This document shows positions 41,398 through 48,955 of a stretch of DNA of 64,000 nucleotides, piece by piece. Source of the DNA: JAUCQB01 sp964586235 (GTDB lineage: Bacteria > Planctomycetota > Phycisphaerae > UBA1845 > PWPN01); contig CAZPIO010000020.1 of the NCBI GenBank assembly GCA_964586235.1, positions 1 to 64,000 on the forward strand, in the 5' to 3' direction. A program made the position numbers and the translations under genes. The notes under the pieces are model-generated. The model saw nothing but the letters and a program-made list of their open reading frames with translations, was not told the DNA's origin and did no database searches. Position 1 is the first letter of the stretch. Every line of letters starts with the position of its first letter.

Positions 41398-41756
41398 GGG
41401 CCAACGGCGAGCGAGAGCCACTGTGAGGGAGACAGACCACCGGCAATCGGGCAGCCCCCGGTTGCCGGTGGGCGTTTTTACGGGGAAAACAAAAGAAGCA
41501 GTCGGCAGTTGGATAAGATGGGCGACGCAATACCGTCAGGCACATCAGATCGTTTCCGGTCAGAATCAACGAATTTCAGCATTTGGCCACATTTGGGACA
41601 GAGGCGCATCTTAAGAGCGCTCTCTGTTTGCCCCGATATTGAGATTATTGAGGAGGCGGGGGGGGACGGTGATGCGACTGACCCTCCCCGGGGCCGCTGG
41701 CCAAGGTGTAGAATCCTGTGTGCAAGCCTACCATTTGAGGAGGCCCTCTTGGCATC
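41398..41756. other. 359-base intergenic region with a terminator
   Basis: Contains the intrinsic terminator at 41437-41480. On the minus strand (41611 down) a short frame reads MRLCPKCGQMLKFV, but it lacks a ribosome site and is not called. The last 50 bases (TTTGAGGAGGCC) supply the ribosome site region of the next gene. Confidence 0.5.
41437..41480 (+). terminator. Intrinsic terminator
   Basis: Ten-base stem CCACCGGCAA (41437-41446) with TTGCCGGTGG (41462-41471), further pairing in the loop, followed by GCGTTTTTA (41472-41480). A textbook rho-independent terminator for the gene at 40747. Confidence 0.85.
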
Positions 41757-44117
41757 ATGGCTACCATTCCCACGGATCTGAGCAGGGTGGCGATCATGGG
41801 CACCTATGTGCCCCGGCGGTGCGGGATCGCTACGTTCACCAGCGACCTGGCGGAAGCCATTGGGGGCGAGTTGGGCACCAAGGGCGAGATCTTTGCCTTG
41901 GCCCTCGATGACCAGCCGCAAGGCTACCGGTATCCGGAAAGGGTCCGATTCCAGCTTCGGGCGAACTACCAGCCTGACTATCGCCTCGCGGCTGACTTCG
42001 TGATGGGGAACCAGGCGAACGTCTTCATACTCCAGCATGAGTATGGCATCTTCGGCGGGCCGGCGGGATCGCATATTCTGCGGCTGCTCCGCGAGTTGCG
42101 GATCCCGGTGCTCACCACTCTCCATACGGTCCTGCAGGAGCCTCTGCCCGACCAGCGCCGGGTGCTCGAGGAACTGGCCCAGTTGAGCGACAGGCTGGTG
42201 GTAATGAGCCAGCGGGCCAAACACATGCTGCAGGACATCTACCAGGTACCTGCCGAGAGGATCGCTTTCATCCCTCACGGCATTCCTGACGTCCCCTTCG
42301 TCGATCCGAACTTCTACAAGGACCAGTTCAAGGCCGAGGGTCGGCGCGTCGTCCTGACCTTCGGGCTGCTGTCTCCGAACAAGGGCATCGAGTACATGAT
42401 CGAAGCCATGCCGGAGATCGTGAAGGCGTTCCCCGACGTGCTGTACATCATCCTCGGGGCGACTCATCCGCACCTGATACGCCAGTTCGGCGAGGCCTAC
42501 CGCACCAGTCTGCAGCGGCGGGTGGTGGACCTGGGGCTGGAGGACCATGTGCGGTTCCGGAACCAGTTCGTGGAGCTCAAGGAGCTGTGCGAGTACATCG
42601 GCGCGGCGGACGCATATGTGACGCCTTATCTGCACGAGCAGCAGATCACCTCGGGTACGCTGTCGTACGCGGTGGGGGCGGGCAAGGCCGTCGTCTCCAC
42701 GCCGTACTGGCATGCCCAGGAACTGCTGGCCGACGGGCGGGGCATGCTCGTGCCCTTCAGGGACTCACAGGCCCTCTCCGAGGCGATCATCCACCTGTTC
42801 ACAAACGACGTCGAACGGCACCAGATCCGCAAGCGGGCCTACACCTACTGCCGCGAGATGGTCTGGAGGCAGGTGGCCCGCGAATACCTGCTGCTGGGGC
42901 AGACGCTCCTGCAGGAGCGTGCCCGGCGGCCGCGACCGCTGTCACAGGACCGCCGCCGCGTGATTCGCGCCGAAGAACTGCCCGAAGTTGATCTGCGACA
43001 CCTTCGGACGATCACCGACGGAACGGGTATTTTGCAGCACTGCCTGTACTCGATTCCCGATCGGCGCCAGGGATACTGCATCGATGACAACGGCCGCGGT
43101 CTGGTGGTGTGCGCGTTGTACCAGCAGTTGTACGACTCGATCGAGGTGGATGACCTGGTGATGACCTATCTGGCGTACCTCCGCCACGCCTACAACGAGA
43201 AGACAAACCGTTTCCGCAGCTTCATGTCCTATTCGCGCCAGTGGCTTGACGCGGCCGGCAGCGAGGACAGCCAGGGACGGACGCTGTGGGGCCTGGGGAT
43301 GCTGGCGGCCCACGCTCCCAACGAAAACGTTCGAATGATGGCGGTGCAGCTTTTCCAGGACGTCATCGGCACGGCGGAAAAGTACGACTATCCCCGGGCC
43401 TGGGCATATTCTCTCCTCGGAATCCACGCGTACCTGGAGCATTTCAGCGGGGACGCCCATGTCCGGCGCATCCGTCAGCAACTGGCTGAGAGGCTTTTCA
43501 ACCTGTTCCGCAGCAATGCCTCTCCGGACTGGCCGTGGTGCGAGCCGACCATGACTTACTCGAACGCCACGCTGGCCCATGCTCTCATCCTGGCCGGCAC
43601 CTGGATTCCCGACGGCGAGATGCGCGATCAGGGCCTGCGCAGCCTGCAGTGGCTGTGTGACGTGCAGACCTCGGATCGCGGGCACTTCTCACTGGTCGGC
43701 AACCAGGGCTGGTTCCCCCGCGGCAAGGAGAAGGCCGCGTTTGACCAGCAGCCGATCGAGGCGAGCCAACTGGTGCTGGCCTGCGCCGAGGCCTACCGGG
43801 CGACGGGCGAGGAATGCTGGCTGGCCCGGGCGAGGCTGGGAGTCGAGTGGTTCCTCGGCCGCAACGATCTGGACGCCCCGTTGTATGACTTCCGGACGGG
43901 TGGCTGTTGCGACGGGCTGACTCCCGAAGGGCCAAACCACAACCAGGGAGCCGAATCCACGCTCTCCTGGCTGATCGCCCTGCTCACCTTCCTGATCCAG
44001 ATTGGTCACCAGACGCTGGGGACCAAACCGGCCGAGGAGTCAACAGACTGGGCGGACGGCTGGCCCAAGGGCGAAGAACGTGCCCGGATTCTGCAGGCGT
44101 CGCGAATCGCAGACTGA
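41757..44117 (+). CDS. GT4 glycosyltransferase fused to an alpha-barrel glycosidase-like domain
   Basis: 786 residues. Residues about 10-390 are a GT-B glycosyltransferase of family 4: MGTYVPRRCGIATFTSDLAE (acceptor side), FIPHGIPDVPF, VVLTFGLLSPNKGIEYMIEA, and the E-x7-E-type donor site around HEQQITSGTLSYAVGAGK. Residues about 410-770 are helical with paired hydrophobic repeats (WAYSLLGIHAYLEHFSG, CEPTMTYSNATLAHALIL, AWLARARLGVEWFLG-like), as in (alpha/alpha)6 barrels. Fusions of this type are found in bacteria that build mannose-type glycans, but the sugar here is unknown. It is not next to the exopolysaccharide locus. It is cytoplasmic, with no signal peptide. Confidence 0.82.
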   Translation: MATIPTDLSRVAIMGTYVPRRCGIATFTSDLAEAIGGELGTKGEIFALALDDQPQGYRYPERVRFQLRANYQPDYRLAADFVMGNQANVFILQHEYGIFGGPAGSHILRLLRELRIPVLTTLHTVLQEPLPDQRRVLEELAQLSDRLVVMSQRAKHMLQDIYQVPAERIAFIPHGIPDVPFVDPNFYKDQFKAEGRRVVLTFGLLSPNKGIEYMIEAMPEIVKAFPDVLYIILGATHPHLIRQFGEAYRTSLQRRVVDLGLEDHVRFRNQFVELKELCEYIGAADAYVTPYLHEQQITSGTLSYAVGAGKAVVSTPYWHAQELLADGRGMLVPFRDSQALSEAIIHLFTNDVERHQIRKRAYTYCREMVWRQVAREYLLLGQTLLQERARRPRPLSQDRRRVIRAEELPEVDLRHLRTITDGTGILQHCLYSIPDRRQGYCIDDNGRGLVVCALYQQLYDSIEVDDLVMTYLAYLRHAYNEKTNRFRSFMSYSRQWLDAAGSEDSQGRTLWGLGMLAAHAPNENVRMMAVQLFQDVIGTAEKYDYPRAWAYSLLGIHAYLEHFSGDAHVRRIRQQLAERLFNLFRSNASPDWPWCEPTMTYSNATLAHALILAGTWIPDGEMRDQGLRSLQWLCDVQTSDRGHFSLVGNQGWFPRGKEKAAFDQQPIEASQLVLACAEAYRATGEECWLARARLGVEWFLGRNDLDAPLYDFRTGGCCDGLTPEGPNHNQGAESTLSWLIALLTFLIQIGHQTLGTKPAEESTDWADGWPKGEERARILQASRIAD

Positions 44118-44203
44118 TCCTTCAGCGATCCTTTTTCCATAACTCTTTATTCAGAAAAGAGATATGAATCATCATCCCGCTGGGCTCAATTCGAGAATCT
44201 GAT

Positions 44204-44232
44204 TTGACTGCGTCCGGAACATGGCGTATACT
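44204..44232 (+). promoter_or_regulatory. Sigma-70 promoter of the LexA-transposase fusion gene
   Basis: TTGACT (44204-44209), a 17-base spacer, and TATACT (44227-44232): five of six matches to TTGACA and five of six to TATAAT at ideal spacing, the best promoter seen in the window. The -10 box overlaps the palindromic operator by three bases, so a bound repressor would block RNA polymerase. Confidence 0.8.
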
Positions 44233-44247
44233 GTACAAGTGTACAGT
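44230..44247. promoter_or_regulatory. SOS-box-type operator (CTGT-N8-ACAG)
   Basis: ACTGTACAAGTGTACAGT: a perfect inverted repeat of eight bases around AG. It contains CTGT, eight bases, ACAG, the spacing of the E. coli LexA box. It lies 15 bases before the start codon of a protein with a LexA-type DNA-binding domain, so autoregulation is the obvious reading. Confidence 0.85.
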
Positions 44248-44262
44248 GATCAGGATGCCACC

Positions 44263-44922
44263 ATGGACGGCCGGCCGCTGACAATCCAGCAGCAGAACGT
44301 GCTCGAGTTCATCGAGCGTTTTGGCGCGCAGCACGGTTATCCCCCCACATTGCGTGAGATCGGTGAGGCGATCGGCCTGGCGAACGTGAATGCCGTTCGC
44401 GGACACGTGGAGGCCCTGGAGAAGAAGGGCCACATCACCCGCACGCCGGACAAGGCCCGCTCGATCCAACTGGTCCACAAGCCGTCGGCCCTGAGTCACG
44501 TCAAGCGCAAACTTCACGAGGTGTTCAAGACTGACGAAGGCGTGTTGCATCGGGTGGTCTACGGCGTTGCCTGGACGACGTGGAGGCGAATGCCCTTGCT
44601 GACCGGGCCGAGGGTGGACTGGCTGAAGCAGGCCTTCGAACGCGAGGCCGTCGAGCACGGCTGGACGATCGTCGATTGCCGGATCGAGCCGGACCATGTC
44701 GCCATCGTGGTCGAGACCTGGCCGAATCACTCTCCCGAGAAGACCGTGCACCGGCTCCAGTCCGCGGGCAAGGCGGTCCGACGAAAACACACACACGATT
44801 TCCCGAACGAGCCGCTTTGGGGAAAAGGATATGCGGTGACGACGTCGCTCGATCTCCTGGAGTCTTTGGTGACCCGGCTGCTGGTGGACCAGGAGCCGCC
44901 GCAGCAAAAGGAGGGTTCCTGA
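44263..44922 (+). CDS. LexA DNA-binding domain fused to an inactivated Y1 (IS200/RAYT) transposase domain
   Basis: 219 residues from ATG 44263 (CAGGA upstream); ATG 44221 would read through the -10 box and operator, so it is rejected. Residues 5-68 are a LexA winged helix: LTIQQQNVLEFIERFGAQ, GYPPTLREIGEAIGL, NVNAVRGHVEALEKKGHI. Its recognition helix keeps the Asn-Ala of E. coli LexA. There is no S24 autoprotease domain. Instead residues about 90-212 match the Y1 transposase fold: VVYGVAWTTWRRMPLLTG, IEPDHVAIVVE, EPLWGKGYAVTTSLD, VTRLLVDQE. In active enzymes the second motif is DHVH (HUH, two His) and the last carries the nucleophilic Tyr (RYIxxQ). Here these are Ala and Leu, so DNA cleavage should be lost while binding to structured single-stranded DNA may remain. 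Confidence 0.82.
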   Translation: MDGRPLTIQQQNVLEFIERFGAQHGYPPTLREIGEAIGLANVNAVRGHVEALEKKGHITRTPDKARSIQLVHKPSALSHVKRKLHEVFKTDEGVLHRVVYGVAWTTWRRMPLLTGPRVDWLKQAFEREAVEHGWTIVDCRIEPDHVAIVVETWPNHSPEKTVHRLQSAGKAVRRKHTHDFPNEPLWGKGYAVTTSLDLLESLVTRLLVDQEPPQQKEGS

Positions 44923-45101
44923 GCAATCTGGGGCCGGCAAGGCTCAGGACGTTGGTCGGTTTCATGTGGTGAGTTCAACAACGGCCGCTCAGCGGTGAGC
45001 TGACGGCAGCGGTCGGAATGCGGCCCGGCGCGCGGCAGCGCGTGGGGCCAGGTGGAAGGTGCGCGCATGCATCGGCCGCCGCAGAACGAAAGGAGAATGA
45101 C

Positions 45102-47207
45102 ATGCGAACAATCTCGTCGAAACGAAACCTGCTGGGAGGCGCGGGAGGCATTCTCGCGGCTGTCGCACTGGCCCTGACATGGCAGACCCCCGCCGGTGGT
45201 GCCGGGCTGCTGATCGCCGACGGCGGCCTCGGAGGAGTCCTGGAGGTCCGCGAGCACAGTGTGCAGGTGACCATCAACAACGGCGTGGCGGTGACCGAGG
45301 TCACGCAGGTGTTCCGCAACACCGAAAACCGCCAGGTCGAAGCGCTGTACACGTTCCCGGTCCCGAAGGACGCCTCGGTGGCCAACTTCTCCATGTGGAT
45401 CAACGGCAAGGAGATGGTCGGCGAGGTGGTCGAGAAGCAGAGGGCCCGCGAGATCTACGACAGCTATCGGCGCGTGAAGCGCGATCCCGGCCTGCTGGAG
45501 CAGACGGACTACAAGACCTTCGAGATGCGGATCTTCCCCATCGGTCCGAAGGCCGACCAGAGAGTGCAGATCTGCTACTACCAGGAGCTCGACTACGACC
45601 ACGACTGGGCCACCTACGTGTATCCCCTGGCCACGCAGACCAAAAAAGGCGTGGATTCGAGAACGACGGGCAAGTTTGCATTCACCTTGCAGGCCCGCTC
45701 GCAAGTTCCCATCGTCGCGGCGGAAAGCCCCAGCCACGGCAAGGAACTGGTGATCGCCCAGCAGGGTGACAAGCAGATCCAGGCAAGCCTGGAGGTCAAA
45801 TCGGGCGACCTGAACCGCGACGTGGTGTTGGCCTACCACGTCTCCCGGCCGCACACGGGCGTCGACATGATCGCTTCGCGGCGGGCCGGCGAGGACGGTT
45901 TTTTCTGCCTGACGCTGACGGCCGGCGAGGAGCTGTCGAAAGAGCAATCCGGGATGGACTACGTGTTCATCCTCGACGCCTCCGGGAGCATGGCCGACGA
46001 CGGCAAGCTGATCCTGTCCCGTAACTCGGTGGAGGCCTTCATCAAGGCTCTCGGAGCGGATGATCGCTTTGAGATCATCACCTTCAACGTGTCCCCGCAG
46101 GCCCTGTTCAAATCCCTGGTCAACACCGGCGACGAGAACAGGACCCGGGCGGCGGCATTCCTCGGTTCGCAGGAGGGCCGGGGCGGCACGATGATGAAGC
46201 CGGCCCTGGAAGTGGCCTACAAGTACGCCGAGCCCGCCCGCACGCTCAACGTGGTGATCCTCAGTGACGGGATGACCGAGCAGGCGGAGTCTCGCACGCT
46301 GCTGGAGATGATCAAATCGCGGCCGAACAACACTCGCGTGTTCTGCGTCGGTGTCGGCAACGAGGTCAACCGGCCGCTGCTGGAGCAGATGGCCGATGAT
46401 GCGGGCGGCCTGGCTTCGTTCCTCTCGCCGGGCGACAACTTCGAGCGGCAGGCGCAATCGTTCCGTCGCAAGCTGATGCGCCCGGTGGCCACCAACCTTC
46501 GCGTGAGCATCGAGGGCGTCGAGACCTCGGACATCGAACCGACGACACTGCCGAACCTGTTCCACGGCTCACCCGCGCGCATCTACGGGCGCTACCGGGG
46601 CCAGGGGCCGGCCAAGGCCGTGGTGCGAGCGATGGTTGGTGGAACGGAGATCGCGACCAACACCGATTTGACCTTCCCCGAGACCGAGAGCGCCAACCCC
46701 GAAATCGAGCGGATGTGGGCGTGGCACAAGGTGCAGCGCCTGCTCAAGGAAGGCGATCGCGCCGGCTCGCATGACCGGGTGGTGGCCGAAATCGTGCGGC
46801 TGGGCGAGGCCTACTCGATTGTCACCCAGTACACGTCGTTCCTGGTGTTGGAGAATGACGGCGAGTACCAGCGATGGCGAATCGATCGCCGCAACCTGCT
46901 CCGCATGCAGCGGGATCGCGATTCACAGCAGAAGCTGCTGGCCCAGTTCGAAGCCATACGGAGCAAGGCGCTGGCCGACATCGGTCCGCAGGATCCGGAC
47001 GCCGGGGCGATCAAAGTGTCGCCCAGCATGCTCCCGACCGGCGGGCAGCAGGTTGTGTCCGCCAACTCGCCCAACCCGCCGCCGTCGCGGCCGGGCGATA
47101 TCAACCTCTCGCCGCGCGGAGGCGGGCCGGTCGGGCCGTTCGGCGTGGCGGGTATTGCCGTGCTGGCGGTTCTGGAGTGGCGGCGACGTCGCAGGGGGGC
47201 CGCATGA
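45102..47207 (+). CDS. VIT/von Willebrand A protein with GlyGly-CTERM-like tail
   Basis: 701 residues from ATG 45102 (AAAGGAG six bases upstream). Signal peptide (GAGGILAAVALALTWQTPAGG). A VIT domain (about 35-165: VTEVTQVFRNTENRQVEALY, FSMWINGKEMVGEVVEK, RVQICYYQELDYDHDWATY) is followed by a vWA domain (about 285-460) with the metal-site motif DASGS (292-296). The C-terminus, LSPRGGGPVGPFGVAGIAVL then AVLEWRRRRRGAA, is Gly-rich, one membrane helix, then Arg cluster: the form of GlyGly-CTERM. Its stop overlaps the start of a rhomboid gene by four bases (ATGA), and rhombosortase is the known partner of GlyGly-CTERM. The protein is likely exported, cleaved near the C-terminus and released or surface-attached. 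Confidence 0.88.
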   Translation: MRTISSKRNLLGGAGGILAAVALALTWQTPAGGAGLLIADGGLGGVLEVREHSVQVTINNGVAVTEVTQVFRNTENRQVEALYTFPVPKDASVANFSMWINGKEMVGEVVEKQRAREIYDSYRRVKRDPGLLEQTDYKTFEMRIFPIGPKADQRVQICYYQELDYDHDWATYVYPLATQTKKGVDSRTTGKFAFTLQARSQVPIVAAESPSHGKELVIAQQGDKQIQASLEVKSGDLNRDVVLAYHVSRPHTGVDMIASRRAGEDGFFCLTLTAGEELSKEQSGMDYVFILDASGSMADDGKLILSRNSVEAFIKALGADDRFEIITFNVSPQALFKSLVNTGDENRTRAAAFLGSQEGRGGTMMKPALEVAYKYAEPARTLNVVILSDGMTEQAESRTLLEMIKSRPNNTRVFCVGVGNEVNRPLLEQMADDAGGLASFLSPGDNFERQAQSFRRKLMRPVATNLRVSIEGVETSDIEPTTLPNLFHGSPARIYGRYRGQGPAKAVVRAMVGGTEIATNTDLTFPETESANPEIERMWAWHKVQRLLKEGDRAGSHDRVVAEIVRLGEAYSIVTQYTSFLVLENDGEYQRWRIDRRNLLRMQRDRDSQQKLLAQFEAIRSKALADIGPQDPDAGAIKVSPSMLPTGGQQVVSANSPNPPPSRPGDINLSPRGGGPVGPFGVAGIAVLAVLEWRRRRRGAA

Positions 47208-47986
47208 GCTGGGTATCAGTTGAGGTTCGTGGGGCGGAGGTGCCTGGTGCGGTCTCCGAAAGCACGGTCGATTGCGGGGTGCCACGGGCAGCTTGTCTGC
47301 CCGTGCACTGGCGGACAAGCCGCCAGTGGCATTCGGTGAAGCCTGCTTTAGCAGTGAACCTGGGCCAGACGCAGGTGCTCGGCGGCGTGGTGCTGCCGAG
47401 CGCCTGGTCCTGGGAGCGATTCGCCTGGATCGCACTGGCCGTGATTGCTCTCCTCGTGCAACTGTCGCCGACGGCTCAGGCCGTGTTGCAGTTTGACCGC
47501 GACCAAATCGCCGCAGGGGAGATCTGGCGGCTGCTGACCGGCAACTTCGTGCACTACAGTTGGCCTCATCTGGCGGCCAATCTGGCGGCCTTCGCGGCCC
47601 TGTGCTGGATCGCCGAGGGACGATCCCGGGGGGTGCTCGCGGTGGTGACGCTGTCCGCGCTGGCGGTGGGAGCCGGGGTGTTCAGCCTGGCCGGCGGCGT
47701 CACCACTTATCGAGGTGTTTCCGGTGTCGACTGCGCGTTGGCGGCCTGGATGCTGACGACAATGGCGTTTCAGGACGGTCGGCTCAAGGGCCTGGCGTGG
47801 GTGGGCGTGCTATCGCTCGTGGCGTTCAAGTCGATCTTCGAGGCGGTCACCGGGCAGCTCATGCTGCCGACGTCAGCGCCGGCCGGCGTGGCCGTTGTCG
47901 GGGTGACGCACGTGATCGGGCTGGCCATTGGCATCGCGGCCGCCATGGCAGCTCTCACCAGAACTGCCAGTCGCCGGAGCGGATGA
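47204..47986 (+). CDS. Rhombosortase-like rhomboid intramembrane protease
   Basis: 260 residues; ATG 47204 overlaps the preceding stop codon (ATGA). After about 65 polar residues, five or six membrane helices carry rhomboid signatures: HYSWPHLAANLAAFAALCWI, catalytic Ser in TTYRGVSGVDCALAAW, catalytic His in VTHVIGLAIGI. Rhombosortases are small rhomboids that process GlyGly-CTERM proteins; the adjacent substrate supports this. Part of the N-terminal region (residues about 26-42) is encoded by two tandem hairpin repeats (47283-47328), so an interspersed element appears to have entered the frame. The 3' end overlaps the convergent CPBP protease gene by 32 bases. Confidence 0.83.
   Translation: MSWVSVEVRGAEVPGAVSESTVDCGVPRAACLPVHWRTSRQWHSVKPALAVNLGQTQVLGGVVLPSAWSWERFAWIALAVIALLVQLSPTAQAVLQFDRDQIAAGEIWRLLTGNFVHYSWPHLAANLAAFAALCWIAEGRSRGVLAVVTLSALAVGAGVFSLAGGVTTYRGVSGVDCALAAWMLTTMAFQDGRLKGLAWVGVLSLVAFKSIFEAVTGQLMLPTSAPAGVAVVGVTHVIGLAIGIAAAMAALTRTASRRSG
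47283..47328. repeat. Tandem hairpin element inside the rhombosortase reading frame
   Basis: Two abutting perfect nine-base hairpins: CACGGGCAG-CTTGT-CTGCCCGTG (47283-47305) and CACTGGCGG-ACAAG-CCGCCAGTG (47306-47328). Their loops are complementary to one another. The second stem is identical to that of the intergenic hairpin at 31278-31300. Confidence 0.8.
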
Positions 47987-48791
47987 CGTAAATATACAAC
48001 ACGAGATTGGTCACCCCGTGAGTGATCATCAGGCACAGCAGGCTCTTCTTCCAGTACATCAGGGCGTTCCAGGCCAGCCAGCAGAGGATGCTGACACCCC
48101 AGTTGTCCGGGTGCTGGAGACAGGAGAGCAGGGCGGTGCCGATGAATGCCCGCCAGGCAAACGCCCCGAGGGGGATCTTCTCGAAACGGTCCCAGTTGAT
48201 GAACGCCCGGAGCAGGAAGCCGCGCCAGAAGATCTCCTCGACGATGGGGACGGTGATCGTGGCCACGGTGATTCTGAGAACGGCCTGCGACCACCAAGAG
48301 AAGGCCGACAGACCGATCCGCGGGTCTTTGACCTCCGGGCTGCCGGGGAAGATGAAGAACCGGTCGCCAAGACACCACTCGCCCCAATGGACGCGGTTGA
48401 GCAGATGCTGCCCGCCGGCCCAGAGGACCACGGTCAGCAGGCCGACGACGATGGCGGTCGGCCAGTGGGCCTTGCCCAGCGGTGGCAGGTGGCGGCGGAC
48501 GACCCAGAACGCCGCTAGGCCCACAAGGCCGCGTGCGGCGATCGCCCATGGCATGTAGGCCTCCGGCACCCAGTCTTTCACTGGCAGGAGGAGCAGATAG
48601 GCCAGGTAGGGGGCCATGAAGACGAAGTCCGGCCGTCGGTGGGCCAGGTTGGCCAGCCAGACCGGTTCACAGCAGGCCCTGGGTGCCCCATTGCCTGAGG
48701 CGTATTCTGTGTAGGGTGGTCTCCCCATGGGATCACGGGAGGTGTCATTTTTCCCGGTTTGCGGCTCGATCGGCATACGGTCTTGGGTCAT
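47955..48791 (-). CDS. CPBP/CAAX-protease-related membrane protein, exosortase-associated type
   Basis: 278 residues; GGAG six bases before ATG 48791 on the minus strand. A multi-helix membrane protein with the CPBP (Abi) motifs: EEIFWRGFLLRAFINW (EExxxR), AFIGTALLSCLQHPDNWGV (conserved His) and ITHGVTNLVLYIYV (HxxxN-type). The overall form matches the CAAX prenyl protease-related family found beside PEP-CTERM/exosortase systems. It is a predicted intramembrane metalloprotease, perhaps maturing sorted proteins. It is convergent and overlapping with the rhombosortase gene, so two membrane-protease genes share 32 bases at their ends. Confidence 0.85.
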   Translation of the reverse strand: MTQDRMPIEPQTGKNDTSRDPMGRPPYTEYASGNGAPRACCEPVWLANLAHRRPDFVFMAPYLAYLLLLPVKDWVPEAYMPWAIAARGLVGLAAFWVVRRHLPPLGKAHWPTAIVVGLLTVVLWAGGQHLLNRVHWGEWCLGDRFFIFPGSPEVKDPRIGLSAFSWWSQAVLRITVATITVPIVEEIFWRGFLLRAFINWDRFEKIPLGAFAWRAFIGTALLSCLQHPDNWGVSILCWLAWNALMYWKKSLLCLMITHGVTNLVLYIYVIRSGDWQFW

Positions 48792-48894
48792 CCTGGCTCC
48801 GGCCTCCCGTGTCCTGCCCTGCCCCCCCGCGGCTGATAGACGCGGTAGTATACGGCCGGAGTCACTTTTTTGTGAAACTGTCGGGCCGATATGT

Positions 48895-48900
48895 TATACT
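48895..48900 (+). promoter_or_regulatory. TATACT -10-like box
   Basis: ATGTTATACT lies 55 bases before ATG 48956. TTGTGA (48870-48875) is a possible -35 but with a 19-base spacer. The surrounding stretch (CACTTTTTTGTGAAACTG) is AT-rich for this genome. Confidence 0.45.
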
Positions 48901-48955
48901 GCCCGTACGCGGAGCCCTCTGGCGAGAGAGTTGGACCAACCTTGGAGACTGGTGT

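Noticed and set aside
41478..41611. Minus-strand zinc-ribbon-like peptide MRLCPKCGQMLKFV
   Set aside because: Only a short frame, no ribosome site, and it lies across the region downstream of a terminator; probably chance or a remnant.
44221..44262. Earlier ATG (44221) as start of the LexA-fusion gene
   Set aside because: It would place the -10 box and the perfect operator inside the coding sequence and add 14 residues with no LexA similarity; ATG 44263 has a ribosome site and matches the LexA N-terminus.
44263..44922. Canonical LexA repressor
   Set aside because: No Ala-Gly cleavage site and no Ser/Lys S24 protease domain; the C-terminal part matches Y1 transposases instead.
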